Counted from the first letter of the stretch, positions 34,701 to 45,516 are shown. The stretch is DNA of 64,000 bases from Theocolax elegans (GCA_026168455.1 CM047425.1:43854711-43918710); one strand, 5' to 3'. Translations and numbers: made by a program. Notes: generated by a model from the sequence alone, not told the origin.

Positions 34701-35255
34701 CTTATAGTAATTTCTTGATGATGTTCAGCGCAAGCATTTATTAGTTATTTTATGTATTTAATTTTAATTTAATGTTTCAGTAGTAGTAATATATTCATTT
34801 TTTAATATTTTTTATACTTGATGGAATGAATATATATATAAACTTCTCAATAGGGGTTTATGACGCCCGACGTGTTAAATTTGGATCTTCTGTCTGCTAC
34901 CCACCACTGGTTGGGGTGGGCGGGTTATGGAGCCCTGGCGTCATAACCCGAAGGTTTCTCTTCCTCGTACTAAAGGACGTATTTCTGTCATGGGCGCCAT
35001 AAACCCCGAAATATAAAATTATATTCTTTTACTTATTTACAATGTGATATGTTGCAGCCGAAATTCGATCATATTTTGACGATCTTCAGCGCAAATATTT
35101 ATTCATTATTCTGCATATTTACTTTAATGATTTAGTAGTAGTAATATTACAATGCTTTTTCTCATATTTCCATTTTTTAATTTTTTCTTATACTTGATGT
35201 AATGAATATAAATTTTTTACTTATTCACAATGTAATATGTTGCAGCCATATCTTT
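34700..35255. repeat. Tandemly duplicated segment around a MITE
   Basis: Segments at about 34710-34835 and 35075-35210 are related, sharing CAGCGCAAGCATTTATT-like and TAGTAGTAATAT blocks and TATACTTGATGGAATGAATAT. A TTACTTATTYACAATGTRAT block also recurs at 35031 and 35219. This is an old duplication later split by the MITE at 34853. Confidence 0.6.
34853..35007. mobile_element. 155-bp MITE, GGGGTTTATGACGCCC termini
   Basis: The left end GGGGTTTATGACGCCC pairs with the right end GGGCGCCATAAACCCC (one mismatch). It lies inside a duplicated segment, which shows it is an insertion. The centre is GC-rich and includes GGTTGGGGTGGGCGGGTTAT. No convincing target duplication was seen, so the superfamily is open. 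Confidence 0.75.
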
Positions 35256-35329
35256 TTATCTTTTTCTTTATTCTTGTTTAATAAATTTCTTTTCAATTTT
35301 TTATTTTCTTTTTTATTACATTAGCCACT

Positions 35330-35674
35330 GTCGTCATTATAATAAGCTTTTTTTTCGCAGTGCTTATTTTTCTCGATCATTTTTTAAATGGTCATCGTTC
35401 ATTGTTTGCCTTTTCAACCTGGTTTGATGTTTTTTCTTTAGTATTTTTTCTTGTATTTTGCCATCGTTAGTAATTTTACTTTTATTATAAGCTTCTTTTT
35501 TTCGCAATGCTTCTTTTTTAGTTCATTTTTAATTTCGTCACTATTGATTCTTTGCCTTTTCAACGTGTTTCGCTGTTTTCTTTTTAGTTGCTTTTCTTCT
35601 ATGTCATTTAATTGTTTAGTTTTATTTTCTTGACGAAGAGAACTATAAGTTGGGATTTCATAGACTATTTCCAT
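35330..35674 (-). pseudogene. Basic repeat tail following the peptidase
   Basis: The frame 35674-35438 begins MEIVYEIPTYSSLRQ and continues into a lysine/arginine-rich repeat containing LKRQRINSDEIKN. A second copy (LKRQTMNDDHLKN) lies about 146 bp further on in another frame. The DNA itself is a direct repeat: 35344-35423 resembles 35489-35568. It probably belonged to the same protein as the peptidase and was separated by a frameshift. Confidence 0.45.
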
Positions 35675-36423
35675 TGGAGTAATAGGATCAACGCAAATAA
35701 TATTTTATCTGTATTATATAAGTTCATTATTTTTTGTTGTTCAAAAATTATTCTTTGTTCAAAATTTTGTTCTATTATTTTCATTTCTGCTGCACTGAAA
35801 TTCAGTTCTTTTTTATTAAAATTATAACTATCAATGACGTTTCTTTTGATTGGTATTATTAAAACGTTATAGTTAATACTTTGTAAAACTGGAAACATTG
35901 TAATATTAAGTGTTTCGTATACTTTTAGTAAATGTGAACGCATTTGGGAAATATCGAAATTTAAATTACATGAGCATAAATTAAATACAATAGAGACAGC
36001 AAAAGCTATTGCGAAAATTCCGCAAACATAGCTATTACTTTGAAATTGTACTGTTTCAAAAACAATTTTTAATTGTCGAGTATCTGGAAATAATCTATTG
36101 ATATAAATTTTATGTTCATCTTGCAAACATTTAGCATTGAAACTATCATAAATGTGTACCGTTCCATTATTGTAATACATACAAATCCAATGCCCTATCT
36201 CATAATTTCCAGAAAATAATAATTGAATGTATTCTTTATTCATTGGAACTGATTTAATATTATATGGTTTTGGAATCAAAATAGTTGCTTGCATATTGAA
36301 TGGAGTACATAATTTGAGAATGTTATTAAATTCGAATATGTGCTCATCATTTAACATAGAAGCATCGCCACTATATGATCCAGTGCCTTTTACAATTAAT
36401 TTTTGTTCTTCTGTCAAACCCAT
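35665..36423 (-). CDS. C48/Ulp1-like cysteine peptidase domain protein
   Basis: A 252-residue open frame. The catalytic pattern of clan CE peptidases is visible: H in GHWICMYY (about residue 78), D in VHIYDSF, Q in VQFQSN and the nucleophile in YVCGIFAIAFA. The start ATG is at 36423. In animals such peptidases remove SUMO-like modifiers, but copies with little else, in repeat-rich DNA, usually belong to DNA transposons or Helitron-like elements. The C-terminal frame runs out at 35665, where another minus-strand frame (35674-35438) takes over with basic repeats, so a frameshift is likely. No host-gene context is visible. Confidence 0.6.
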   Translation of the reverse strand: MGLTEEQKLIVKGTGSYSGDASMLNDEHIFEFNNILKLCTPFNMQATILIPKPYNIKSVPMNKEYIQLLFSGNYEIGHWICMYYNNGTVHIYDSFNAKCLQDEHKIYINRLFPDTRQLKIVFETVQFQSNSYVCGIFAIAFAVSIVFNLCSCNLNFDISQMRSHLLKVYETLNITMFPVLQSINYNVLIIPIKRNVIDSYNFNKKELNFSAAEMKIIEQNFEQRIIFEQQKIMNLYNTDKILFALILLLQWK

Positions 36424-37620
36424 TATAAAAAACGGTTTATTCTACAAAAGGATTCACTGTTATAATAATAATTCTAATCATTTATTTAAATTGATTAATA
36501 ATTATTGTAATTTTTTAATTTTTCTAAATGATTTTTTTAAATTTTTTATGAATCCTTTTTGTAAAGCTGAAAAAAATTAAATATAAATTAGTAATAATAG
36601 TATTTATAAAAAAGCAGTTTTAACCAAAACGCCCCAAATTGTTTTTTTTTGTTTAATGATCTGCTTCTTAAAGGAAAAATCAACGAATCCATTTGAAAAT
36701 ATCATTTCTGATGAATTTTTTCCGTTTTTTTCCAAATTCGGACATATTTACGATATATGTATCCGTTTTTGCAACACAATTGTTTAAGGAAATTAAAATG
36801 TGAAAAAATTGAGAATTTTTTGCAAGTAATCATGTTGTCGAGCGTGATACCCTATTCAGATCGTGTTAAATTGTTGGATTTGGAAGCATAAATGTCTATA
36901 CTAAACTGGTAAGTTAATTAGTATAATTTAAATGTATTTTCAAAGTGTACCCTTATTAAATTTTATTATGAGCAAACATGACTATTTTGGTGGTCACCAT
37001 TTTATTATTTAGTATAGCCGTATACCACTAGATCCAATGATTTGGTAGTATCCAAATATGGTGTCAAGCTCAAAAACACGATTATCTGCAAAAAATCTAT
37101 AAATTTACGCATTTTATTCATTTAAAGAAATGTATTGCAAATAAAAGTAACGCAACACTTAATTTTAGCCAAAAAAGTCGCCAATTCGAATATCAATACT
37201 TTAGGTAAAAATTATCGTAAGGATGTCAATTTTTTTCTAATTAAAGCTTCAATCTACAGAAACTCTGCATAGATTAATATAAAAATGAGGTTTTAAAGTT
37301 GAATACTTGTACTTTTTAACGGTAGCAAGAAAAGTGCGGGTAGCCAGATAAATTTAACCCTTTTACGCTCTGCATTACTCTCATATAACACAATTTGATA
37401 AATCGCAAATAATATTCTAACGAATATTTTTTAACTTACAATATCGTAATTGAAAGATTATAGTGTCTACTATCTTGATAAAAAAAAAATATTTTTTAAA
37501 TATTTTTAGAATTTTTTTTATCGGTAAAAAAATAAAATTGACAAATTTTTCGGAAATGTCAATTTTTTAGAAATACTCATAAAACATTTAATTCTATAAT
37601 ATTGTACTCATAATATTATA
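36424..37620. other. AT-rich sequence without recognised genes
   Basis: No gene or repeat family recognised. A 117-codon plus-strand frame (36227-36580) overlaps the peptidase gene antisense and is not supported. Confidence 0.5.
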
Positions 37621-37628
37621 TAATTAAA

Positions 37629-37660
37629 CTGATGAGGAGCAGCAGCGAGCTCGAAACGTC
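37629..37660 (+). ncRNA. Hammerhead-core-like motif
   Basis: CTGATGA (37629-37635) and GAAAC (37653-37657) enclose GAGC...GCTC, a possible 4-bp stem II with one bulged G. GTC follows directly, as for a cleavage triplet. Sequence upstream does not pair with the downstream strand, so stem I is missing. Such motifs are known from Penelope-like elements and retrozymes. No reverse transcriptase is nearby. Confidence 0.35.
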
Positions 37661-38262
37661 GGACAACATATTTGGGGTGAGTAGATTTTTGGTGCAGGGG
37701 GGCAGACAGATTGCTTTATTAATAATTTGTTTTATTTTCAGTTAGAGTTTTTAATTTTTTATTTTTTATTTTTATTTTTATAGATTCTTCGTGGGTGATT
37801 ATAAGTAGGGGCAATCTGACTGCCCATATATTTAATTTGTTATTGACTGTAAGACCGATAAAAATATTAATTAATTTAGTTATACTACAGTTGACATAAG
37901 TAATATTTTATTAACATAATATTATATGATATCTTAAGAGTATTTTGTCTCTATTTTGAGATAATTATATATCAATTTAGCTCTAATACACCACATGCAA
38001 ATATAAAAAAATAAATTTTTTAGTCACAATTTGTTGAAACAGATTATAATGAAAAATGATTTTTCTTAATTTTTCTATTAATTAATTAATTAATAACAAT
38101 GTGGAATTAATACATATCTATATTTTTGAACAGGAAAAATTTGGGCGTAAAAGGATTAAAAAAAGAAAAGTATCAAAAGTAAGAAGTAGATCGTTGAAAG
38201 AACATAAAAAATTTAGTGTTTTGGTTAAAAACAAATTAATTTAGTGAACTAAATATAATCTA

Positions 38263-39365
38263 TCTATATTATTAAAAAAATTTCGTCGCCGCCGCCGCCG
38301 CCGCTGTTTCAGAAATTTCTAAAGAATTTCTGGTATAACAAGATACATCCCTGTGGCCTCACATACATATAACATGACGTGTAATCACGTGTTTATTACG
38401 GGTGGTCGCGAAATAGAGAGTATGTTCCATTAGACTCTACGACTATCTATATTATTAAAAAAAATCTATTCTATCTATATCTTTCAAACAGCTGCGGTGG
38501 TGGCGGCTGTACGTAAAATTGGAAAATACAGGGTGGTCTTTTTCAATCGTATATTTTACGTATCAGTGCATGTTGGACTCGAATTGCAGGCTATTAAACA
38601 TTTGAATTCCAAATTTTAACTCGAGGGTGGGTATCTATGGGTTGATGTGTCTATAATACATGATACGTGAGTGTGTGAGATACTGAGTGATTCAAAAGTG
38701 CCCCCTATAGACAAAATTTGAATAAACAGGGTCATCTTTTTGAATCATGTTTATGCCACCCTTTATGTATACATAATGGAATTTATGCGTGGGTGGATGT
38801 GTATGTAAAACGTGAAACTTGAGTGCATGAGGATGGATAGGTATATGTATGTGGATTTGGAAGTGGATGCACGTATGTGAGGGTGGGTGCAGGTAGGTGT
38901 AAGTGTGTGTATGGGTTGATGTGGATGTGCGAGGGTAGGCGTGGATAGTTGGATGTGGGCGTGTGTGGGTGGATGTTAGTGTGGGTGGGTAGATGGGGAC
39001 GAGTATAGGTAGATGTTGGTGTGGGTGAGTGAATGTGGATATGTCAGCATATGTGTGATGATGATACAGAGTGATTCAAAACTACCATCCAGTTTGCATA
39101 TATTTTTACATTACTATTACATATAAATAGAAGTTATATAATTTATTTTCTATACAGTGTGTGATATCGAATAATATCATTCGACACACTTGTGAGAGAA
39201 TATTTTCTATTTTCACATTTGCACCGAAAACTACAATTTTTAACCTTTTGACGCAAGTTTATTTTTAAAATAAAATTTATAATACTATAAATTATAACAA
39301 ATGCACAATTTTCAAGCCGCAATCGGGGGTTGACGAGCGAAGCGAGTAGGGGGTACCCCCCTAGT
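38263..39365 (+). mobile_element. Non-autonomous Helitron with two 5' ends
   Basis: The 3' end is typical: a hairpin-like AGGGGGTACCCCCCT overlapping CTAGT (39361-39365), followed by T. The 5' terminus TCTATATTATTAAAAAAA occurs twice, at 38263 and 38446, each preceded by A, so either could define the element (1,103 or 920 bp). Insertion between A and T without duplication fits Helitrons. The interior has a CCG/GCC microsatellite (38285-38305) and a GTGGATG-rich, strand-asymmetric tract (38800-39050), but no coding sequence. Confidence 0.75.
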
Positions 39366-39862
39366 TAATATAAATTTAATATTCTATTCATAAATACTAA
39401 ATAATAATGCATAGTTCATAATCTTAAGTAATGAGAAATTGCGCCACTTAACCTTTTTCGGCCCAGATGAATACTTTTTGAATACGTTCTTGAACGTTAA
39501 ATATAATGATAAAAAATTAATTCAAAAAATTGGTCAACACACATTTTCAAAGTATTCTTTCTGCTCTTTCGAATGCCGTTGTAAGCACTAGTTTTTCTGT
39601 ATATAGGGGTTTTTGAAATCGCTGACTAAGAGTATATCTGAAAATCTACATTATATTAAAGTTACCTTTCTGAGCGATTTTGTAAAAACTCCCCAATTCT
39701 TGCAAAAAATACTAAAAGCATATATATTTTATGATAAACATGTGTTACATAAGTTAATGCTTCATATTACTGACAAAAAATTATTATTATATTTCTTATA
39801 TTCACTCGTATTAAAGTATATTTCTTGATACATTAACGATTGATTTAACGAGTCACTTATAT

Positions 39863-39908
39863 TTCCTATGCACAACGTTTCGGAAACATTTTTGTCTCCC
39901 TCTTCAGG
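39863..39908 (-). ncRNA. Degraded copy of the hammerhead-like sequence
   Basis: On the minus strand this arm repeats CTGAAGA, the same stem II (GGAGAC/GTTTCC) and GAAACGTT. The 5' side of stem I has changed, so only about two of four pairs remain. It would be expected to be weaker than the other copy. Confidence 0.45.
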
Positions 39909-39935
39909 TTTAATTTAATATTATCAAAGGTGATT

Positions 39936-40120
39936 TTTTTATGCTCCCAAACTTGTGCTAATCAGCGACGGAGGTCATACGATGTCTTGGTGAAGAAAGC
40001 ACTTGTTGAAAATACATTCGCCACTGGTGCTTGTATCAATCGGCCGGGGCTGGGAATCGAACCTGGGACCTCCAGATTACGAGCCCGACGCCCTACCGAC
40101 CGAGCCATCGCAGGCCTCTG
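39936..40120 (-). mobile_element. tRNA-derived SINE with 12-bp target duplication
   Basis: Flanked by a perfect 12-bp duplication, TCAAAGGTGATT (39924-39935 and 40121-40132). Read on the minus strand, the head (40120 to about 40040) is tRNA-like: A box TGGCTCGGTCGG, an anticodon-like loop CTCGTAA (CGT, threonine-type) and a perfect B box GGTTCGATTCC. The T-arm does not pair correctly, so it is not a working tRNA gene. A 100-bp unrelated body follows and ends in an A tail (T run on the plus strand). RNA polymerase III would drive it and a LINE would mobilise it. Confidence 0.88.
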
Positions 40121-40173
40121 TCAAAGGTGATTGTAAACATTAATTGTAGACAAATTTTATTTAATAAAGGATT

Positions 40174-40215
40174 GCACCTGAAGAGGGAGACAAAAATGTT
40201 TCCGAAACGTTGTGC
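40174..40215 (+). ncRNA. Hammerhead ribozyme-like sequence
   Basis: All core elements are in order: stem I strand GCAC (40174-40177), CTGAAGA (matches CUGANGA), stem II GGAGAC/GTTTCC with a 6-base loop and one G-U pair, GAAAC, a cleavage-type GTT with a minimal stem III, and GTGC, which pairs perfectly with GCAC. Minimal stem III hammerheads of this kind are reported from Penelope-like elements. Activity is unproven; one G before stem II would be bulged. Confidence 0.5.
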
Positions 40216-40349
40216 TTAAAAATTATAAGTGACTCGCTAAATCAATCGTTAATGTATCAAGAATTATTATTATAATTATTAACTGATATTAAAAAAAAAC
40301 GATAAGTTATAATGTCCGTCCGTCCGTCCGACAAACATCATCTTGGCGT

Positions 40350-40502
40350 GAGAGAGAATGAGACAGAGCGAGAGACACAGTGAGAGGAAGAGATAGAGAG
40401 TCAGATAGCCAGATAGTGGAAATGAGAGAGAAAGAGAGAGAATGAGAGAAAGAGAGAGAATGAGAGAAAGAGAGAGAATGAGAGTGAGCGAGAGAGAATG
40501 AA

Positions 40503-40534
<32 letters not shown>

Positions 40535-40620
40535 AGTGAGCGAGAGAGAATGAGATAAAGAGAGAGAGTGAGAGTGAGCGAGAGTAAATGAGAAAGAGAG
40601 AGTAAATGAGATAGATAGAT
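40350..40620. repeat. (GA)n-rich tract at a LINE 3' end
   Basis: Imperfect GAGAGA array with interspersed GAATGAGA and GAGTGAGCGA units. It ends in GATAGATAGATA exactly where the minus-strand LINE 3' untranslated region begins, so it may be the element's 3' tail. Confidence 0.85.
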
Positions 40621-41290
40621 AAAACTTTATTGGGTTTATAGGGGTAGAAACCCCGTTAACACATTATTACAAAAAATCTTATAAGTAGTTACAAAAAACA
40701 AAAATAGTTATAACAAAATAATAATAATAATAACAAAAGATAATTTTCGTCGCTTATAACTACGCCAATAAAAAGATAAAATTAACAATAAAGCCATAAT
40801 ATAAAATACGGTAATAAAGATAAAACAATAATAAAGATAAAATAATAAATTCAAATCTTACGCAGCATAAATCGGCCTACCGTTTAACAATCTGAGGACA
40901 TATAAGATTCTCACGCACAACTCTGTCCTCCCAGGCTGAACAGTCAAGCCTAAACAAATGCTCGAATAAGGATGATTTAAAATGAATAATATGCAATGGA
41001 TCAAATGGAATAAATGAATTAAACTGAAATGAATTTAACAATTTAGAGGCAGTTACTATAAAAGATTTATTTAAGGATTCTGTACGTGGAGGAAGATAGG
41101 TTAAGGGTTTAGGAGGAAAACGAGAAGGATATCTAAGATGATCTACTGTATGGTCGATTTGAGTGAAATGTTGAGCAAGATAATGAGGCGAATTTCGAGC
41201 AATAACACTATAAGCCAATGATCCAATAAAATACAAACGTCTAGACTCGACTGACAGCCATCGCAAATGTAATCTATACGGTGTTGTCAC
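40621..41290 (-). pseudogene. LINE ORF2 C-terminus and 3' UTR
   Basis: The open frame 41290-40877 (137 residues) is the C-terminal part of a jockey/CR1-like LINE ORF2, with TPYRLHLRWLSVESRRLYF and PLTYLPPRTESLNKSF. An A-rich 3' untranslated region follows, ending with an AATAAAG signal (minus strand, about 40632) just before the (GA)n tract. The copy is 5'-truncated, as expected of LINE insertions. The fragment at 44200-45516 carries an earlier part of ORF2 and may be a relative. Clade assignment is not certain. Confidence 0.6.
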
Positions 41291-41659
41291 GTCCAGACTT
41301 GCACCAACTACTATAAAAAATATTACAAGAAGGCAAATGGTTAATAAACCATTCGCGTTCCTTTCGCTCTTGTTTGACTAGGACTAGCCTTACGTCTCCG
41401 GGAGTAGCGAGCGAAGTTATTTTGAGAGTAGAGATGCAGGATATAATGCGGGATAAATAAAATAAAGTATGTTTTATTTCGTATTAATCATGCATTATTT
41501 ATTTAAATATAATATGCTGTTTTTCTTTAAATGAACACGTGCAACTAAATTATTACAGCTTTTTAATGGGCAAAAATACATAAATTCACACTATTTTATT
41601 TACAATTGCATAAATTTATTTAAGTCAAATAAAGATCTTAATTTTGATTAAATAAACAA

Positions 41660-42901
41660 GTCGACGCCTCCTATCCATATAATTCTAACTCCAGCGCCAA
41701 AGCAATAAGATTCTATTTTAAAATTCGATGCAACATAATTCCATTTCAGATTTGCAAGCAATATAATTCTAACTCGAATATTTGTGCAACAAAATGCCAA
41801 CTCGGATCTGCGAGCAACATAATTCTAACTCGACCCTCGGTGCAATAAGATGCCAATTTGTTCATACAACAATAAAATTCCTATTCGTATGTGCGAGCTA
41901 TAAGATTCCAACTTAAGCTTCGGAACAATAAAATGCTAAGTCAAGAAAGAAAAATTAACTGAATCGCTATTCGCGCTCCTTTCGCTATGGTTGCATGGTC
42001 CGGATGTTTCGATCTGTATTGATCAATATCTAATTTTATTTTAACAACTATTATCGGAATGCAGTATACTCGCATTATTTCAATTTTCTATTTTTCTTCA
42101 TTTCTAAATAAATTTTAATTAAAAAGCTATTAACGAATAAATATCATTTCAAACATATTCCAATATAGACGTTTTTAGCCAAACAAATCAATGAATTTTT
42201 ACTTGTAAATTTTGGCTAGAATTTCTACAATTTCTTATTTTCTCCATAACTTTGAAGCAAATTGACCGATTTGAGCTTACTTTCTTTTTAAATCGTGTCT
42301 ACTTGATCTCAACTTTCTTATGGTTTTTAATTCAAGTGTCTATCTCTATTTGTTTCCGAGTTATAAGCGATCAAAGTGAAAGTACTTTTTCTTCACCATT
42401 TGCTTTAGTGGCCTATAACTTTGATAAATCGCAACGTTAGGGTCTAAAAATTTGGATTTCTTCATATTTTTATATTACAAAACATATCCCAGAGTTTGGT
42501 TAAGATCCGTGATCCGAAGGCCGTGGCCTCTCCTAGTGAGAGAAAAAAATATTTGTGAGAAAAAAATCGTGCATAGCGAAAGGAGCGCGAATAGCCTTTC
42601 AGTTAATTTTTCTTTCTTGACTTGGCATTTTATTGTTCCGAAGCTTAAGTTGGAATCTTATAGCTCGCACATACGAATAGGAATTTTATTGTTGTACGAA
42701 CAAATTGGCATCTTATTGCACCGAGGGTCGAGTTAGAATTATGTTGCTCGCAGATCCGAGTTGGCATTTTGTTGCACAAATATTCGAGTTAGAATTATAT
42801 TGCTTGCAAATCTGAAATGGAATTATGTTGCATCGAATTTTAAAATAGAATCTTATTGCTTTGGCGCTGGAGTTAGAATTATATGGATAGGAGGCGTCGA
42901 A
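41660..42901. mobile_element. Foldback element with internally repeated arms
   Basis: Arms of about 330 bp, 41660-41992 and 42573-42901, are near-perfect inverted copies. Each arm is built from eight or nine imperfect 25-30-bp units of the form CAACATAATTCTAACTCGAA. The 580-bp centre is AT-rich, and its short frames have no motif. Subterminal repeats of this type are typical of foldback elements. Termini were not fixed exactly. Confidence 0.8.
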
Positions 42902-42904
42902 GTG

Positions 42905-44190
42905 TGCGGCGAACACGTTAGCACATTACAGAATAAAATATTCGCAAGGTTATTTTATTATAAACCTTAATAATCAATAATTGAAATAAGAATCATTATA
43001 AATAAATGCAGATAAAATAAAAAAATTGTTGTCGTTTAAAACATGAATTATGGTTAATAAATTGCAATTCAAACCGTGAATATTTCAAATCAAATGCAAT
43101 ATAACGAATAATTATTATAAATAAATTGTAATATATAATAATAATTGTTTTAAAAGAAAACGGTTGGTTCAGCAATCGAAATAACATAAAATATCAGGTT
43201 TGCCTTTACGAATAATACAAGCGTATAGATAGCCGAAAAGAATATACCTTAAGTACCCAAATATATAGATATATATATAAGTATATATATGTATATATAT
43301 GTGTGTATTCGGTGAGGAACGAAGGTCTGCCTTGAACGTGGATAGCCGGGTCAAATTGCCGGATAATGTCCTGCTAGACCTGCGGGCGTCGACGTTAGAT
43401 GTGTATGCTGTTGGAGCCCGATGATTTCCAGATGTCGAAGTCGTAGTTCCTCGACTATGGCTTGTAGAAGTCAATGATACGTCTCGATTCCTCTCGTGAT
43501 TTTTAATGCGTATTACTTTAAGGTCCGAGTAGCAGAGCCACGCCCTCGGATAAAAATCAAAGAGTTGACTAGCAGAGCTTCGCCTTGCGAAAGCTTTAGA
43601 TGAAAAATTAGGAGTGCCTGTGTCTCTTCTGGGTCCTCTTTATATACCCTAAAATTCTATGCATCCGTCCTTGTCTTACGCTTCGCCTTGTCTTACACTT
43701 TGCCTTATATGGAGATTGTGCAAGTAGTTCTCGATTTTTCTGTGCTTGCACCCGATTGGACCGTTAGATGTGCGTAATTAAAAATTATCGAATCCCATGC
43801 ATTTTCTGTATCGCTTCGTAGTTAATTCGGAGAATTTGCTGTCCCCCTTTTATTACTGCGACGTTATCCAAAGAACGGCTTAATTTATTACTTCCTTCTA
43901 ATGCTCGAATTTTCTAGTCGATGTTTCCCATTGCCGGTTCTTCTCCGAGCATTGATTTTATAGTGCAGTACAAAAAAACTCTTGCGCAACCCTTCGTTTC
44001 GATCTCACTATCGGCGATCCCGCTTATATGCGTATTGGCTTCGAATAATATCTTTAACTCTACTTATCAGTCTCTATTTCGTTTGAAACACTCGTAAACT
44101 AATCTGTCCCTTAGCTCTATAAATTATATTTTATATTACTGCATTTACTTAGAATTATTCTTTATCAACCTTATTTCGTTTTTCTTCTAC
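42905..44190. other. No recognised genes; possible regulatory or LTR-like stretch
   Basis: The first half is AT-rich with TA-type microsatellite (43260-43305). From about 43310 the sequence is more GC-rich and has two related segments, GTAGCAGAGCCACGCC and CTAGCAGAGCTTCGCC, plus a TATATA-type box near 43641. It may be part of an unrecognised LTR. Confidence 0.35.
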
Positions 44191-44199
44191 GCCGTAATT

Positions 44200-45516
44200 T
44201 TATTCTAAACTACGCAGTACTTTTGTACGAAAAATAATAATATAATTTTCGTCGGGACGCGACAGTGTTACATGATCCCGTCTACGAAGAGTTCCCCATA
44301 CAAATCGCACACACGCATTAAGGAGTCGCTGAAGTCTTAGGTTCCGCACCTGATCAATATTATTATACACAGCACGCGCAAAATCATAATGAGGCATAAT
44401 AAGTGTCTCCACAAGATATTTTCTAGTGCTTTGAGAGAATGCCCTCCTATGGAACCACAATGAGCACAAGACCCCATGAACCCTCTGCGATATTAACAAA
44501 ACCTGCTTTGACCAGTCCAGGGTGGGTGACAACCAAACACCCAACGATTTAACCTCATTCACGTAATCCAAATGGGCATTTAACAGCTTAATTCGGGGAG
44601 CAACAGCCAGATCCACTCGCGAAACATATGCCTGACTGCCTAGGATCATGACCTTTGTTTTGTTTACATTCAAAGCAAGACCATTTGATACTGCCCAAGA
44701 AGCAACCGCATTCGCATCCTGCGTAATTCGATGCACACCCATCTCAAAATCCGCTGGTAGAAAAGAATGATAAACCTGGGCGTCATTAGCATAAAGCATG
44801 CATTTACTAAATTGAAGGACATCCGGTAAATCATTAATGAAGATGGAGAATAATAATGGACCCAATACACTGCCCTGTGGCACTCCCGAGTTCACCCCAA
44901 GCCAATCCGAACAACCACTCAAATCATCCACAACCGCCTGCATACGACCTACTAAATAATGATAAAACTATCTCAGAACAGTATCAGTGCAACCCAATCT
45001 ACGCAATTTAAGCAGAAGCGCTTTAGAGAAGTCGAACAGAACCAAGACTGTTATCATTCGGGAATCTATAGCCCTGCTAATATCATGCAAGACCCCTAAA
45101 AGCGCAGTCTGCGTATTATGACCTCTGCGAAAACCCGCTTGTCTTGGATTTAATAATTGATAGTTTTCTAAATAAGACGACAACTGAAAATGAACTAAAC
45201 GTTCCAAAAGTTTCGAGATCTCGCAGAGTTTGGATATCGGTCTAGTATCAGAACAGGTTCGAATTCTGCTCGACTTCGCCAGCGGAAACAATAAGGTTCG
45301 CTTCCAACATTCCGGGAAAAATCCAATTGTTAATAATTCGTTGAAGACTTCAACTAAGTGCGGAATTAATTGCAATTCTAAAAGTTTTAGCATTTTTATC
45401 GATAACCCATCTGTCCCCATAGCCCTCGACTTTGCTTCTACCAAGAATACGCTGATCTCCTCTAGGGTGTATGGTATCAAACTCAAATCTAGCAGAAGTA
45501 ATACGATCACCTTCAT
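44200..45516 (-). pseudogene. LINE reverse transcriptase (jockey/CR1-like), broken
   Basis: Part of ORF2 of a non-LTR retrotransposon. The upstream piece (45516-44968) shows the RT entry region (SRAMGTDGLSIKML, ARPI-like DTRPISKLCEISKLLER, NPRQAGFRRGHNTQTALL, then VLVLFDFSKA). The downstream piece (44943-44200) has GVPQGSVLGPLLFSIFINDL and the catalytic box as YANDAQVY, where YADD is expected, then LALNVNKTKVMILG and the conserved LQRLLNACVRFVWG. A short gap with a stop and frame change near 44944-44967 separates them. The altered catalytic residue alone should inactivate it. The 5' end is cut at a (GA)n tract. Confidence 0.8.

Larger units (their letters stand above)
39820..40265. repeat. 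Inverted repeat interrupted by a SINE
   Basis: The arm at about 39820-39910 (CATTAACGATTGATTTAACG...CACAACGTTTCGG...CTTCAGG) is matched in inverted orientation at about 40172-40258. Between them lies a SINE (39936-40120) plus a short loop. Each arm carries a hammerhead-like core, in opposite orientations. Confidence 0.8.

Noticed and set aside
40031..40120. Functional tRNA gene with CGT anticodon
   Set aside because: T-arm and acceptor pairing fail, and the segment is the head of a 185-bp unit with target duplication and A tail, so it is a SINE.
43169..43474. 101-codon minus-strand frame
   Set aside because: The second half is a translated TA microsatellite, and the first half has no recognisable domain.
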